Counted from the first letter of the stretch, positions 44,460-56,155 are shown. The stretch: 64,000 nucleotides of DNA from Saprospiraceae bacterium (GCA_026129545.1 JAHCHX010000001.1:681501-745500), one strand, 5' to 3'. Made by a program: numbers and translations. The notes: generated by a model from the letters alone, not told the origin.

Positions 44460-47400
44460 GTTTCAATTCCAATCTGGTGCGATTAAGAGACTTGTCAATA
44501 TACTTAAGGGTGTAAGCGATACTATCGTTTCAATTCCAATCTGGTGCGATTAAGAGACATCAGGCCATTCCCACCCTTCCCCACCATTACTCGTTTCAAT
44601 TCCAATCTGGTGCGATTAAGAGATGTTTTTCCTCACGATAATACCGAATTTCCGGAAGGTTTCAATTCCAATCTGGTGCGATTAAGAGCAGAGAGCAGGA
44701 AATAGCGAGCATTTCGAGGGGCTGTTTCAATTCCAATCTGGTGCGATTAAGAGCATTTAGGTACGATAGCGTCCATGCGGCGTGGCGATGTTTCAATTCC
44801 AATCTGGTGCGATTAAGAGCGGTTGGGAACAAAAAAGAAATGGAGAGTCACCTGTTTCAATTCCAATCTGGTGCGATTAAGAGAGAAAAAACATCACAAC
44901 CGGATGCCACCTCGAGACAGTTTCAATTCCAATCTGGTGCGATTAAGAGCATGCTGACAGGCGGAAATAGGGCCACGCTGACAGGGTTTCAATTCCAATC
45001 TGGTGCGATTAAGAGGCGTGGAGGCTTCTTTTGGTTGGCGTGGAGGCTTCTTGTTTCAATTCCAATCTGGTGCGATTAAGAGGCGGATACCCTCGAGAAG
45101 GCAACCACTATGATTGCTGGTTTCAATTCCAATCTGGTGCGATTAAGAGACGACCTTCCTGTCGAACTTGTTGGACTTGGAGACCCGTTTCAATTCCAAT
45201 CTGGTGCGATTAAGAGGTGGCGGTCGTAAACCTCTTTTGCCTCGGAGGCATAGTTTCAATTCCAATCTGGTGCGATTAAGAGCCTCTGGTACATCTCTCT
45301 GGCAAAACGCATACTCGCAGTTTCAATTCCAATCTGGTGCGATTAAGAGGACCTTCCTGTCGAACTTGTTGGACTTGGAGACCCGTTTCAATTCCAATCT
45401 GGTGCGATTAAGAGGGTACGCGTTATGTGGAGAATATTCTTGCTCACTTGTTTCAATTCCAATCTGGTGCGATTAAGAGCGCGATAATACTTAGGGAGCG
45501 GGACACGGTGACCTCGTTTCAATTCCAATCTGGTGCGATTAAGAGCTTCGTGTTCACACTGACTATTTTTTTGTCCCTAATGTTTCAATTCCAATCTGGT
45601 GCGATTAAGAGACGCTTACAAAGAGTAAGAAAGCCATTCCGCGTAAGGTTTCAATTCCAATCTGGTGCGATTAAGAGCATTGCCAGCATTACCTGAACCG
45701 CCATAAACCAAATGGTTTCAATTCCAATCTGGTGCGATTAAGAGGCTCCTGCTTCGCATTCTGTTGATTTTAACAATTCTCGTTTCAATTCCAATCTGGT
45801 GCGATTAAGAGACACGCGCAGTACCTTGCACGTGAAGCGTCTGCGGTTTCAATTCCAATCTGGTGCGATTAAGAGTCACAACGATTGTGCGCCACGAAAG
45901 CGGCCAGTTTCGTTTCAATTCCAATCTGGTGCGATTAAGAGGTCGGGAAGAAATTCTACCAGACGTGGGCGAGCGAGTTTCAATTCCAATCTGGTGCGAT
46001 TAAGAGGCATCCGCGTAAGCGGCAGCGAGATGTGGTTCAACGTGTTTCAATTCCAATCTGGTGCGATTAAGAGAAGTCAACGAATGCAAGTTGCCAGTAG
46101 ATTTTACAGTTTCAATTCCAATCTGGTGCGATTAAGAGCCAACCTCGACGACCCTCATGTGCCATCGTTTCCAGTTTCAATTCCAATCTGGTGCGATTAA
46201 GAGCGCCCGACATTGCTGCCGGGCGCTAAAGAAACCAAAGTTTCAATTCCAATCTGGTGCGATTAAGAGTTTCAATCTCTCTTTCTTGGCATGCGACCTT
46301 TACAGCGTTTCAATTCCAATCTGGTGCGATTAAGAGACAAATAAAAATAAAAAAAACTACGCGAAATTCATGTTTCAATTCCAATCTGGTGCGATTAAGA
46401 GCGACGTTTCGCGGGGTTGCGGGGCTGCGGTCGTTTGGTTTCAATTCCAATCTGGTGCGATTAAGAGCGGAATTGCAGGCCAGAGATTGTCGGTCGCACA
46501 ATGTTTCAATTCCAATCTGGTGCGATTAAGAGTCTCGGTTGTGTCCGTATCATTCAGCGCAAAACGAGTTTCAATTCCAATCTGGTGCGATTAAGAGGCT
46601 ACACAAGTGCTCGCCTTCCTAAATCGCGTCTGTTTCAATTCCAATCTGGTGCGATTAAGAGGCTGCACTATCAGAAGGGTTTAGCAAAAGATTCAAGTTT
46701 CAATTCCAATCTGGTGCGATTAAGAGAGAAAACTGCAAAGCGGGGCGCGTCGCTACACATTCGTTTCAATTCCAATCTGGTGCGATTAAGAGTAATGCCG
46801 CCTTCTAAACACAAACAACGTCGGACGGGTTTCAATTCCAATCTGGTGCGATTAAGAGGGTGTTCTTCAAAGTCGTCATGGTGCACTACGCTTCGTTTCA
46901 ATTCCAATCTGGTGCGATTAAGAGCAGTTGCGACAGGATTGGAAACTTCAACGAGAAGAAAGTTTCAATTCCAATCTGGTGCGATTAAGAGCGTGTCGAA
47001 TCAGTTGCGCTTGTCTGTGCAACGCGAGTTTCAATTCCAATCTGGTGCGATTAAGAGGCGCTTTTGGGCGCAGTGCCAACCTATGTCGACGACGGTTTCA
47101 ATTCCAATCTGGTGCGATTAAGAGTACGATGACCGCGTATGCTTTCGGATTTTTCAATTGTTTCAATTCCAATCTGGTGCGATTAAGAGAAAAGGCACGA
47201 GCCTCATGGCTTGCTGCCCTCTACATGTTTCAATTCCAATCTGGTGCGATTAAGAGAGCTGTACTTTAAGCTGTACTTTAAGCTGTACTTTTGTTTCAAT
47301 TCCAATCTGGTGCGATTAAGAGCCCAAGTGCCACGATGCCCAAGCGTCACCCGCGTGTTTCAATTCCAATCTGGTGCGATTAAGAGCTGGCGCTCACGCG

Positions 47401-50400
47401 GCTTCACCGATGCCACACTCGAGTTTCAATTCCAATCTGGTGCGATTAAGAGCAGGAGGTAAGGCAGAAGGAGATTTTCTTTGCATCGTTTCAATTCCAA
47501 TCTGGTGCGATTAAGAGGCGGCGTAGAGTTTCAGGCCATCAGCCTCACCCCCGCGTTTCAATTCCAATCTGGTGCGATTAAGAGCCGATGGCCCACATGA
47601 CCTTTCAGCGTAACTACATGTTTCAATTCCAATCTGGTGCGATTAAGAGAAGAAAAACGTTCTACGTCTGCACATTTTGTTACGTGTTTCAATTCCAATC
47701 TGGTGCGATTAAGAGTCTCGAAAACTTCCACGTTACGCAATTCCTTCCATAGTTTCAATTCCAATCTGGTGCGATTAAGAGAGACGGAGAAACGCCAGTA
47801 TCGAGACGTTGAAAAGTTTCAATTCCAATCTGGTGCGATTAAGAGAGGGGCAAGATTTGAAACAAACCTTTTTTTGCAAATGTTTCAATTCCAATCTGGT
47901 GCGATTAAGAGGCTCAAAGACTTGGCCGACGTGGTGGCAGCGAAGATGTTTCAATTCCAATCTGGTGCGATTAAGAGCGAAAAAGTCGCAAAAGTCGAGG
48001 CTGAAAAAGCGGGTTTCAATTCCAATCTGGTGCGATTAAGAGCGGTCAGAAGCCCGCGCCAGTCCAAATTGCGGTAATGTTTCAATTCCAATCTGGTGCG
48101 ATTAAGAGGGTTTTGGCGGATGTTTCGCCCGCTACGTTTTTTGCAGTTTCAATTCCAATCTGGTGCGATTAAGAGCCACTGCAAAAAAATTGGCAGAAAG
48201 CGTCATATAATGTTTCAATTCCAATCTGGTGCGATTAAGAGTTTACGCCTTCTTGCGAGCGGGCGGCTTTTGGCCGGGTTTCAATTCCAATCTGGTGCGA
48301 TTAAGAGGGGACACCGTTTCGACAGGCGACAGTTATTTCGCAACGTTTCAATTCCAATCTGGTGCGATTAAGAGACGGGTGGTCGCTTTGGTTGGTGGAG
48401 CCGGGCATTGTTTCAATTCCAATCTGGTGCGATTAAGAGAGATTATCGCCAACCCGATACCGGAAATTTACCCGCGTTTCAATTCCAATCTGGTGCGATT
48501 AAGAGTTTTATTCCATGTGCCAGTCGTGAAATTCTGCGCCGTTTCAATTCCAATCTGGTGCGATTAAGAGCGAATTAATCAAACCGACCTTGTTGTTGGT
48601 CGTGGTTTCAATTCCAATCTGGTGCGATTAAGAGGGTTGTCGGAGGCGGAGGTGGGCAAACGCTTGCGATGTTTCAATTCCAATCTGGTGCGATTAAGAG
48701 CCGTCCGCGTCGTTGAAAACGATTTTGTCGTTTTCGAGTTTCAATTCCAATCTGGTGCGATTAAGAGTTTTGCCGTCCGGCTCGATTTCCGTCTTGTAAT
48801 TGTGTTTCAATTCCAATCTGGTGCGATTAAGAGTTTTAAAACAAAAAACCGCCGCCAGTTGGGTGGAACAGTTTCAATTCCAATCTGGTGCGATTAAGAG
48901 AGTTGTCAGCAGGACAGTATGTCCTTATTTTCGCCTTTGTTTCAATTCCAATCTGGTGCGATTAAGAGCATTTACCGCGACGGCGACGACCCGTATAAGT
49001 GGGACTGTTTCAATTCCAATCTGGTGCGATTAAGAGGTCGGTTTATCCGCGACGAATTACGAATGCTTCATGTTTCAATTCCAATCTGGTGCGATTAAGA
49101 GCCTGACGGATGAGTTCATCGAATGTCGCCCTAGAACGTTTCAATTCCAATCTGGTGCGATTAAGAGAAATTTGCGAATTCGCGTGTTTCTGGTGAGATG
49201 CGGTTTCAATTCCAATCTGGTGCGATTAAGAGTTGTCGTCTGAACTCCCGTTGTTCCCTCTCCGCGTGTTTCAATTCCAATCTGGTGCGATTAAGAGTCT
49301 TTAAGAGGCTGAGAAAAGCCTCCGGTTGCAAGTGTTTCAATTCCAATCTGGTGCGATTAAGAGTCGTGCTTGCCTTTCGCTCAGAAAGGGGATGCTGTGT
49401 TTCAATTCCAATCTGGTGCGATTAAGAGTAAGCACGCACGCCTTTTTTCTTCTCGCACATTTGAGTTTCAATTCCAATCTGGTGCGATTAAGAGAGGCGG
49501 ATTTAGGATTTAACGACCCTCCATATGGCAGTTTCAATTCCAATCTGGTGCGATTAAGAGTGGAACTGCGCCATCGGCATCTTCTGCGTTATCGCCGTTT
49601 CAATTCCAATCTGGTGCGATTAAGAGAGCGTGGTGAGAAACACTCGTTGCTTGATGCCCTGTTTCAATTCCAATCTGGTGCGATTAAGAGCCGTCTGCGT
49701 CGCCCTGTTCTACATCCTGCAGACCATGTTTCAATTCCAATCTGGTGCGATTAAGAGCAGCGGAGGATGCACCTCGTGTGCGTGTTTCTCGTGTTTCAAT
49801 TCCAATCTGGTGCGATTAAGAGGGCGTAGGCGCTACCTGCTGCCGAGGCCGAAGTTCGGTTTCAATTCCAATCTGGTGCGATTAAGAGTCTAACTGACGC
49901 CATCATCCCGGCTTTCGTATCGCGTTTCAATTCCAATCTGGTGCGATTAAGAGCCTCGTAGGCTTTCACGTCGTGGTTGGCCAAGCCCAGTTTCAATTCC
50001 AATCTGGTGCGATTAAGAGGAACATTTTTCCCTTTGCCGCCTATTTGAAGATTTAGTTTCAATTCCAATCTGGTGCGATTAAGAGTCTCGCAAACTTCCT
50101 CGTTATTCCATTCCTTCGATAGTTTCAATTCCAATCTGGTGCGATTAAGAGCATCACCAAAAACGGTTACATGACTCTTCGTAAGAGGTTTCAATTCCAA
50201 TCTGGTGCGATTAAGAGCGCAGCCCCCCAGTCCTTCCGAAGAAGGTTCCGGGTTTCAATTCCAATCTGGTGCGATTAAGAGTTGCTTCACGAGGCATCTG
50301 GAGCCCGCATTTCTTATGAGTTTCAATTCCAATCTGGTGCGATTAAGAGAGATACCATGCCCGGCCATATTACCGACAGGGTTTGTTTCAATTCCAATCT

Positions 50401-53400
50401 GGTGCGATTAAGAGAGCGTCATTAACATTAACATTAACATTAAATGTCAGTTTCAATTCCAATCTGGTGCGATTAAGAGAAATTAATTTTACCGTTGTTT
50501 TCCCACGAGATTTTTTCTTTCAATTCCAATCTGGTGCGATTAAGAGTCAGCTCGCGGAGGAAATGGACAAGACGATTCAACACACTTTCAATTCCAATCT
50601 GGTGCGATTAAGAGTTGGCATTTTCCTCGTTTTGCTTTTCGTCTGTCGCGTCTTTCAATTCCAATCTGGTGCGATTAAGAGTGCGTCGACAAGGTTAGCG
50701 CCTTGCAGGTCGGCGTGGCCTTTCAATTCCAATCTGGTGCGATTAAGAGTTCAATAGGACAGAGGAGCATAACTCGATTCAAAACTTTCAATTCCAATCT
50801 GGTGCGATTAAGAGTTGCCAAACGTCGGCGCTTACGTCCCGTTCATCATGACTTTCAATTCCAATCTGGTGCGATTAAGAGAACTTGAAAAAAGGTTAAA
50901 AGAATTTTTGGAGAAACTTTCAATTCCAATCTGGTGCGATTAAGAGCCACGCTCGTCACCGTGCCGCCGCTACCCGTCGCGCCTTTCAATTCCAATCTGG
51001 TGCGATTAAGAGTACGGTCTGCGCCGCTCAGATTAATATCTCGAAACAACTTTCAATTCCAATCTGGTGCGATTAAGAGTCGCCAGCGTCCCATATGTAG
51101 CCGTTTCTGTCTTCATCTTTCAATTCCAATCTGGTGCGATTAAGAGCATACGCTGTTGACCAGCGTCCGCTGGATGTGTTTCTTTCAATTCCAATCTGGT
51201 GCGATTAAGAGCGTGACGGCAACGGCAAGCGACGGCACGTCTGCGACTTCTTTCAATTCCAATCTGGTGCGATTAAGAGTGCGGGCGGTTTGTTTCTTTG
51301 GGCGGGAAAGTGACAACTTTCAATTCCAATCTGGTGCGATTAAGAGTGCCTGCGCTGCTGCATATTGCGGCAACGTGCACCTCTTTCAATTCCAATCTGG
51401 TGCGATTAAGAGTCATTAAGGACAACGAGACATGGCTCACCACCATCGCCTTTCAATTCCAATCTGGTGCGATTAAGAGGCTCACCATCCGCTCCGAGGC
51501 GCGGGCGGAATTGCCTTTCAATTCCAATCTGGTGCGATTAAGAGAATATGCCGCCCGGCGTTGCGCTTCTCTCAAATCTTTCTTTCAATTCCAATCTGGT
51601 GCGATTAAGAGCGGATGACGCCGCCGGGCGCGTCTTCGATGGAGACACTTTCAATTCCAATCTGGTGCGATTAAGAGCCGAGCAATTCGACGCGCTCAAA
51701 GCCGCCGACCTCGACTTTCAATTCCAATCTGGTGCGATTAAGAGGATACCCTCAAAAGGTTAGAGGCTGAATTGCCCTACCTCTTTCAATTCCAATCTGG
51801 TGCGATTAAGAGAAGATATTCGGTTCATCATAAACCGTCGCAAACAACTTTCAATTCCAATCTGGTGCGATTAAGAGGGAGGCTTGGCGGAGGCTATCCG
51901 CGCCTTCCATAATCTTTCAATTCCAATCTGGTGCGATTAAGAGAAAACACCAAACGAGGAAGATATTCCTTTTTGAGACACTTTCAATTCCAATCTGGTG
52001 CGATTAAGAGGTTCGGGCAAGTGTGCTCTCGGTCGTAAATGCCCCTTTCAATTCCAATCTGGTGCGATTAAGAGCATGCCGATTTTCACAGGCACATGGA
52101 GAGGGAGCATCTTTCAATTCCAATCTGGTGCGATTAAGAGTAATCATGTTGCCGCTCACGTTGGCACTCATGCGAACTTTCAATTCCAATCTGGTGCGAT
52201 TAAGAGCCGACCCGCCGGTGGCAGTATTCCTATACAGAGGTCTTTCAATTCCAATCTGGTGCGATTAAGAGATGATTTTTCCCTGCGACTTCGACCTGCT
52301 CGAAACTTTCAATTCCAATCTGGTGCGATTAAGAGCAACAGCAACCGCCACGCTTATAAGGATAAATGATCTTTCAATTCCAATCTGGTGCGATTAAGAG
52401 AAAGCGCCTCGAAAACCAGCATCGCCTGCAAGAATCTTTCAATTCCAATCTGGTGCGATTAAGAGCCCTGCGAAATCGGCACCACGCCAGTCGTTATTTT
52501 CTTTCAATTCCAATCTGGTGCGATTAAGAGAATTCTGGCGGAATCCGTCCGCTCTGTTTTTTAGCACTTTCAATTCCAATCTGGTGCGATTAAGAGTATC
52601 GTCAACTCATCAAAATATCCAGTTACTGGATCTTTCAATTCCAATCTGGTGCGATTAAGAGGCAAGTTTTGCGGCGAGAGGAACGCCTTCCGACCAACTT
52701 TCAATTCCAATCTGGTGCGATTAAGAGGAACTTCACATCTTTGGAGGCCAAACAAATTTGGCCCTTTCAATTCCAATCTGGTGCGATTAAGAGGTGTGAG
52801 GGGCTTGGTGGTATTGTAGGCTCGCTTGACTTTCAATTCCAATCTGGTGCGATTAAGAGCTGCCTCGATACCGTCGTAGAGCAGGCTGGATGAAAACTTT
52901 CAATTCCAATCTGGTGCGATTAAGAGAGGGGAAAAAGCGGGCAGCGTCGTACCGGGCACGACCTTTCAATTCCAATCTGGTGCGATTAAGAGGCCACGAG
53001 GCTGAAAAGCAATACTCCGGCAGCGTTGCCTTTCAATTCCAATCTGGTGCGATTAAGAGATAAATCTGCGGCAGAAGTATTCGGCGAAATGAAGATCTTT
53101 CAATTCCAATCTGGTGCGATTAAGAGATGCGCGGGTCGCTGTCGTCCCAGTCGTCATTTACTTTCAATTCCAATCTGGTGCGATTAAGAGAAGCGTGGTT
53201 AGAAACACTCGTTGCTTGATGCCCTCTTTCAATTCCAATCTGGTGCGATTAAGAGCGTGTCGGAGTGACGCACACACGGCGATAACGCCACTTTCAATTC
53301 CAATCTGGTGCGATTAAGAGTCAAAAAGGCCAACAATATAAGGACGACATTCATCTTTCAATTCCAATCTGGTGCGATTAAGAGAGCCCGTCGGGCGCCT

Positions 53401-54169
53401 CTATTACTTGCTGGTAGTCTTTCAATTCCAATCTGGTGCGATTAAGAGCAGCGGAGGATGCACCTCGTGTGCGTGTTTCTCGTCTTTCAATTCCAATCTG
53501 GTGCGATTAAGAGAAGTGTGGAGGTTCCGAGCATGGCTCGGCTTCGCCTTTCAATTCCAATCTGGTGCGATTAAGAGGGACGACTGTCTGCCGACAGCCG
53601 GCGTGGAGGATGAACTTTCAATTCCAATCTGGTGCGATTAAGAGCGCGGATTCAAACTAAAACTAAAATTTTTCACAACTTTCAATTCCAATCTGGTGCG
53701 ATTAAGAGTCTTTTGCGTGCCTCGCAGGTTGATAGGAGTACCTTCTTTCAATTCCAATCTGGTGCGATTAAGAGTCAGATTCCGCTCGTGGAGCAGAATG
53801 ATATCCCGGTCTTTCAATTCCAATCTGGTGCGATTAAGAGGAACGTGACGAACGCGCACAAACAGGACAAGATTGTCTTTCAATTCCAATCTGGTGCGAT
53901 TAAGAGATCTGGGGCGGTGTAATCAGGGACGGTGCAATCTTCTTTCAATTCCAATCTGGTGCGATTAAGAGCTACATTCAGGTATGCAACGAACTCAAGT
54001 TGCTCTCTTTCAATTCCAATCTGGTGCGATTAAGAGGTGGTGAAAAGTGTTTTTAGTTTTTCTAGCCAACCACTTTCAATTCCAATCTGGTGCGATTAAG
54101 AGCCTCTGGACATTACCGGGGGCGGCGTTTTGCTTTTGTCTTTCAATTCCAATCTGGTGCGATTAAGAG
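44460..54169 (-). CRISPR. Type I-B CRISPR array, 148 repeats and 147 spacers
   Basis: A 30-bp repeat recurs every 63-68 bp. Counting every unit by eye gives 148 repeats and 147 spacers of about 33-38 nt. On the minus strand the repeat begins CTCTTAATCGCACC and ends GGAATTGAAAC; the terminal ATTGAAAC is the typical crRNA 5' handle of type I-A/I-B, so the array is transcribed leftwards and the leader is at the right end, next to cas2. Repeats 1-92 (from the left, 44460 to 50479) end in ATTGAAAC, while repeats 93-148 (50517 to 54169) end in ATTGAAAG. Apart from that base no repeat variant was noticed, not even at the old end. Several spacers occur twice (see findings). Confidence 0.99.
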
Positions 54170-54293
54170 CCGTTTGACTAAAATGTTTAATAGCCTGAAT
54201 AACAGACCTTTAATTAAGCAGGTTTATGCTTTTTGCCAACATAAAAGTCGTCGAACCCCGATAGCGCAAAAATACCGGGCGACCGACGACTTT
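54170..54293 (-). promoter_or_regulatory. CRISPR leader
   Basis: The 124 bp between the newest repeat and the cas2 stop are AT-rich next to the array (on the minus strand TTAATTAAAGG, then CTATTAAACATTTTAG). This position, next to cas1-cas2 and upstream of the handle-defining repeat strand, is where the array promoter and the spacer-integration signals should be. No exact Bacteroidota promoter match stands out. Confidence 0.75.
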
Positions 54294-54294
54294 T
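54243..54294. terminator. Long hairpin at the cas2 / leader boundary
   Basis: An 11-bp perfect stem (AAAAGTCGTCG at 54243-54253 and CGACGACTTTT at 54284-54294) with an inner near-complementary CCCCGATA/TACCGGG pair. It overlaps the cas2 stop codon. It ends in T residues on both strands, so it may end the cas operon transcript, and could also affect leader function. Confidence 0.6.
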
Positions 54295-54557
54295 CACAAG
54301 AAATTGTCCAGTTTATTCCTCTCCCGCCCGATTATCTCCTTCTCCAACCACCGCTCCTCCCGACTGGCAAAGACAATCAAACTGTCCTCTTGCAAGTCCA
54401 TCAACTTCCGGGCGTGATGCCGCAGCTCTCGCAGCTGAACCTCCGTGATCTCGCCCTCGAATACCGAGTTCTGAATCCAATGCAGGTAGCGCCTGCACAA
54501 CTTGAGCATCTTGCCGACGCGTTTTTCGCCTACATCGTACACGAGAATAACATACAT
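54294..54557 (-). CDS. cas2: Cas2, spacer integration subunit
   Basis: An 87-residue Cas2: MYVILVYDVGEKRVGKMLKL with the conserved Asp of the first strand (VYDV), followed by RYLHWIQNSVFEGEITEVQL, the usual Q-S-V-F-E-G pattern. It bridges two Cas1 dimers in the complex that inserts spacers. It is the last gene of the cas operon, 39 bp after cas1, and its end overlaps a hairpin next to the leader. Confidence 0.97.
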   Translation of the reverse strand: MYVILVYDVGEKRVGKMLKLCRRYLHWIQNSVFEGEITEVQLRELRHHARKLMDLQEDSLIVFASREERWLEKEIIGRERNKLDNFL

Positions 54558-54596
54558 AGCAGGTGAACGGGTAAAGGAAAGTGAACGTGAGCGGGA

Positions 54597-55604
54597 CTAC
54601 CACCAGATTTTGAAAGGCTTGTAGGCGGGTTCCATGCCGAGGATGTACTTGGTCAGTTTGTAGCACTCCAGCCTAATGAGGTATTTGTAAGACACCTTTT
54701 TGTTTAGCGTCCGGTGCTGTATGGTCTCCTTGAGCCGCTCTTCGAGCGCCTTGAGGAAAATTTGCTTGCCCGCGTTGTTGAGCAAGCAGCCGTTTGTCGT
54801 GTTGTCGAAATGCTTGGCCTGCAGCTCGCGCTTGTTCACCACCGTGAAAATCGTGCGATCCACCAAAATAGGCTTGAACACCTCCGCCAGGTCGAGCGCC
54901 AACGAGTAGCGCCGTGCCCCCGGCTCGTGCAAAAAACTGATCGTGGGGTTCAACTGCGTGTGGTAGATCGCATCCAGCGCCTGCGAGTAGCACACCATGT
55001 TGCCGAACGAAATGAGCGCGTTCACCTCGTTGCCCGGCGGCTGCTTCATGCGACCGCCCAGCTCAAACTCGTTCAGGATGTGGTCGAACGCCGAGTAGTA
55101 CGTCTGCCGCACGTTGCCCTCCAGCCCCATCAGCGCGGGCACGTCGCGCACGTCCGCAAGCCCCTCCCGGTACTGCTCGATGGCCGCCATCTGCGCCGCA
55201 AGGTCGCGCCCCCGCCCGGAGTAGTACTTCAAGTTCCGTAGCATATTGGCCGACGCGCCCTCCACAAATCCGCGCGCCAAATGCAGCCGCCGCGCCGGGT
55301 CGAGATAGGCCCGCGTCTGCTCCACCTGCATCTTGCCCGCCAACAAATACTCCTTGGGCTGAAACGACCCCGAGTAGTGCTCGTAGTAGTCGAAAAAATG
55401 CACGCTCACGCGCTTCTTGCCCAAAAACGTGTACAGCGCACTGTTGGCGTCCAGACTGCCAAACACAAAAAGCGTTTCCAGTCCTTCCACCGGGATGAAC
55501 TTGGGCGGCAGTTCGCGGCCTTGCTCGTCCTTGGGCACAAAGCGCAACGTGTTGTCCTGGCGTTCGAGGCGGCCGGGGTTGAACAAATAATAGGTGTCCT
55601 TCAT
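54597..55604 (-). CDS. cas1: Cas1, spacer integrase (type I-B)
   Basis: A 335-residue Cas1. The N-terminal beta domain (MKDTYYLFNPGRLERQDNTL) is followed by the helical catalytic domain: Glu in LMGLEGNVRQTYY, His in FLHEPGARRYSLALDLAEVF and the following Asp in the same motif are the expected metal-binding residues. The motif LDLAEVFKPILVDR is typical of Cas1b. With Cas2 it integrates prespacers at the leader end of the array. It lies 33 bp downstream of cas4. Confidence 0.97.
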   Translation of the reverse strand: MKDTYYLFNPGRLERQDNTLRFVPKDEQGRELPPKFIPVEGLETLFVFGSLDANSALYTFLGKKRVSVHFFDYYEHYSGSFQPKEYLLAGKMQVEQTRAYLDPARRLHLARGFVEGASANMLRNLKYYSGRGRDLAAQMAAIEQYREGLADVRDVPALMGLEGNVRQTYYSAFDHILNEFELGGRMKQPPGNEVNALISFGNMVCYSQALDAIYHTQLNPTISFLHEPGARRYSLALDLAEVFKPILVDRTIFTVVNKRELQAKHFDNTTNGCLLNNAGKQIFLKALEERLKETIQHRTLNKKVSYKYLIRLECYKLTKYILGMEPAYKPFKIWW

Positions 55605-55637
55605 CGTAGTGGTGTTTTTTTGTCTGGTGCGCAGGCC

Positions 55638-56153
55638 CTATGCCTCCTCTCCGACAAAACATAAGTCATAGTACGAACAACTGTTGCATATTTTGATCCG
55701 AATGGCCGGCGGGCATTCCGCCTGCCCCACGATGCGCCGCACCTCGGCCTCCCAGTGCTCAATTTCCCGTACATCGGCCTCGGTGAGCGGCGGCACCGCC
55801 TCGGTCTTGCGCAAGTCCGGGTACTCGATCAGGCCCGATGCGTCGGTCACGCCGTGCTGCCGGAGTCTGTAGAGGTAGTACTGCACCTGTGCCCGATGCG
55901 CCGCTTCGATGGCGCGGCCCCGCTTGGTTTCGTGCACCACTTTGTTTTTGGGGTCGAAGAAGTCTATTTTGATACCGTCGAGTTCGACCTGGGTGTACTT
56001 GTCGGCTCGGCGGTCGTAGGCCGTGTCGCCGATGAGTTTGCCCTCTGCCACCATGTCGCTGGTGTGCTCCATGCGGATTTCGTGGGCGTGGAGCCAGAGC
56101 TCCCGATGGCAAACGTGATAGAGGTTGATGAGCGTGGCGGTGATGTTTTGCAT
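55638..56153 (-). CDS. cas4: Cas4 exonuclease
   Basis: A 171-residue RecB-like nuclease with the four-cysteine iron-sulfur site: Cys at about residue 15 (NLYHVCHRELWLHA) and three near the C-terminus (ICNSCSYYDLCF). Active-site residues are seen in GIKIDFFDPKNKVVHETKRG (Asp and E.K) and AHRAQVQYYLYRL (motif Q..YY). Cas4 trims prespacers and selects those with a PAM before integration. The gene starts 2 bp after the cas3 stop codon. Confidence 0.96.
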   Translation of the reverse strand: MQNITATLINLYHVCHRELWLHAHEIRMEHTSDMVAEGKLIGDTAYDRRADKYTQVELDGIKIDFFDPKNKVVHETKRGRAIEAAHRAQVQYYLYRLRQHGVTDASGLIEYPDLRKTEAVPPLTEADVREIEHWEAEVRRIVGQAECPPAIRIKICNSCSYYDLCFVGEEA

Positions 56154-56155
56154 AG

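Noticed and set aside
44460..54169. Many open frames of 60-200 codons on both strands within the array, with repeated NSNLVRLR, FQFQSGAIK or LNRTRLELK peptides.
   Set aside because: They are translations of the CRISPR repeat; the repeat has no stop in some frames. None has an independent start signal or a homologous protein.
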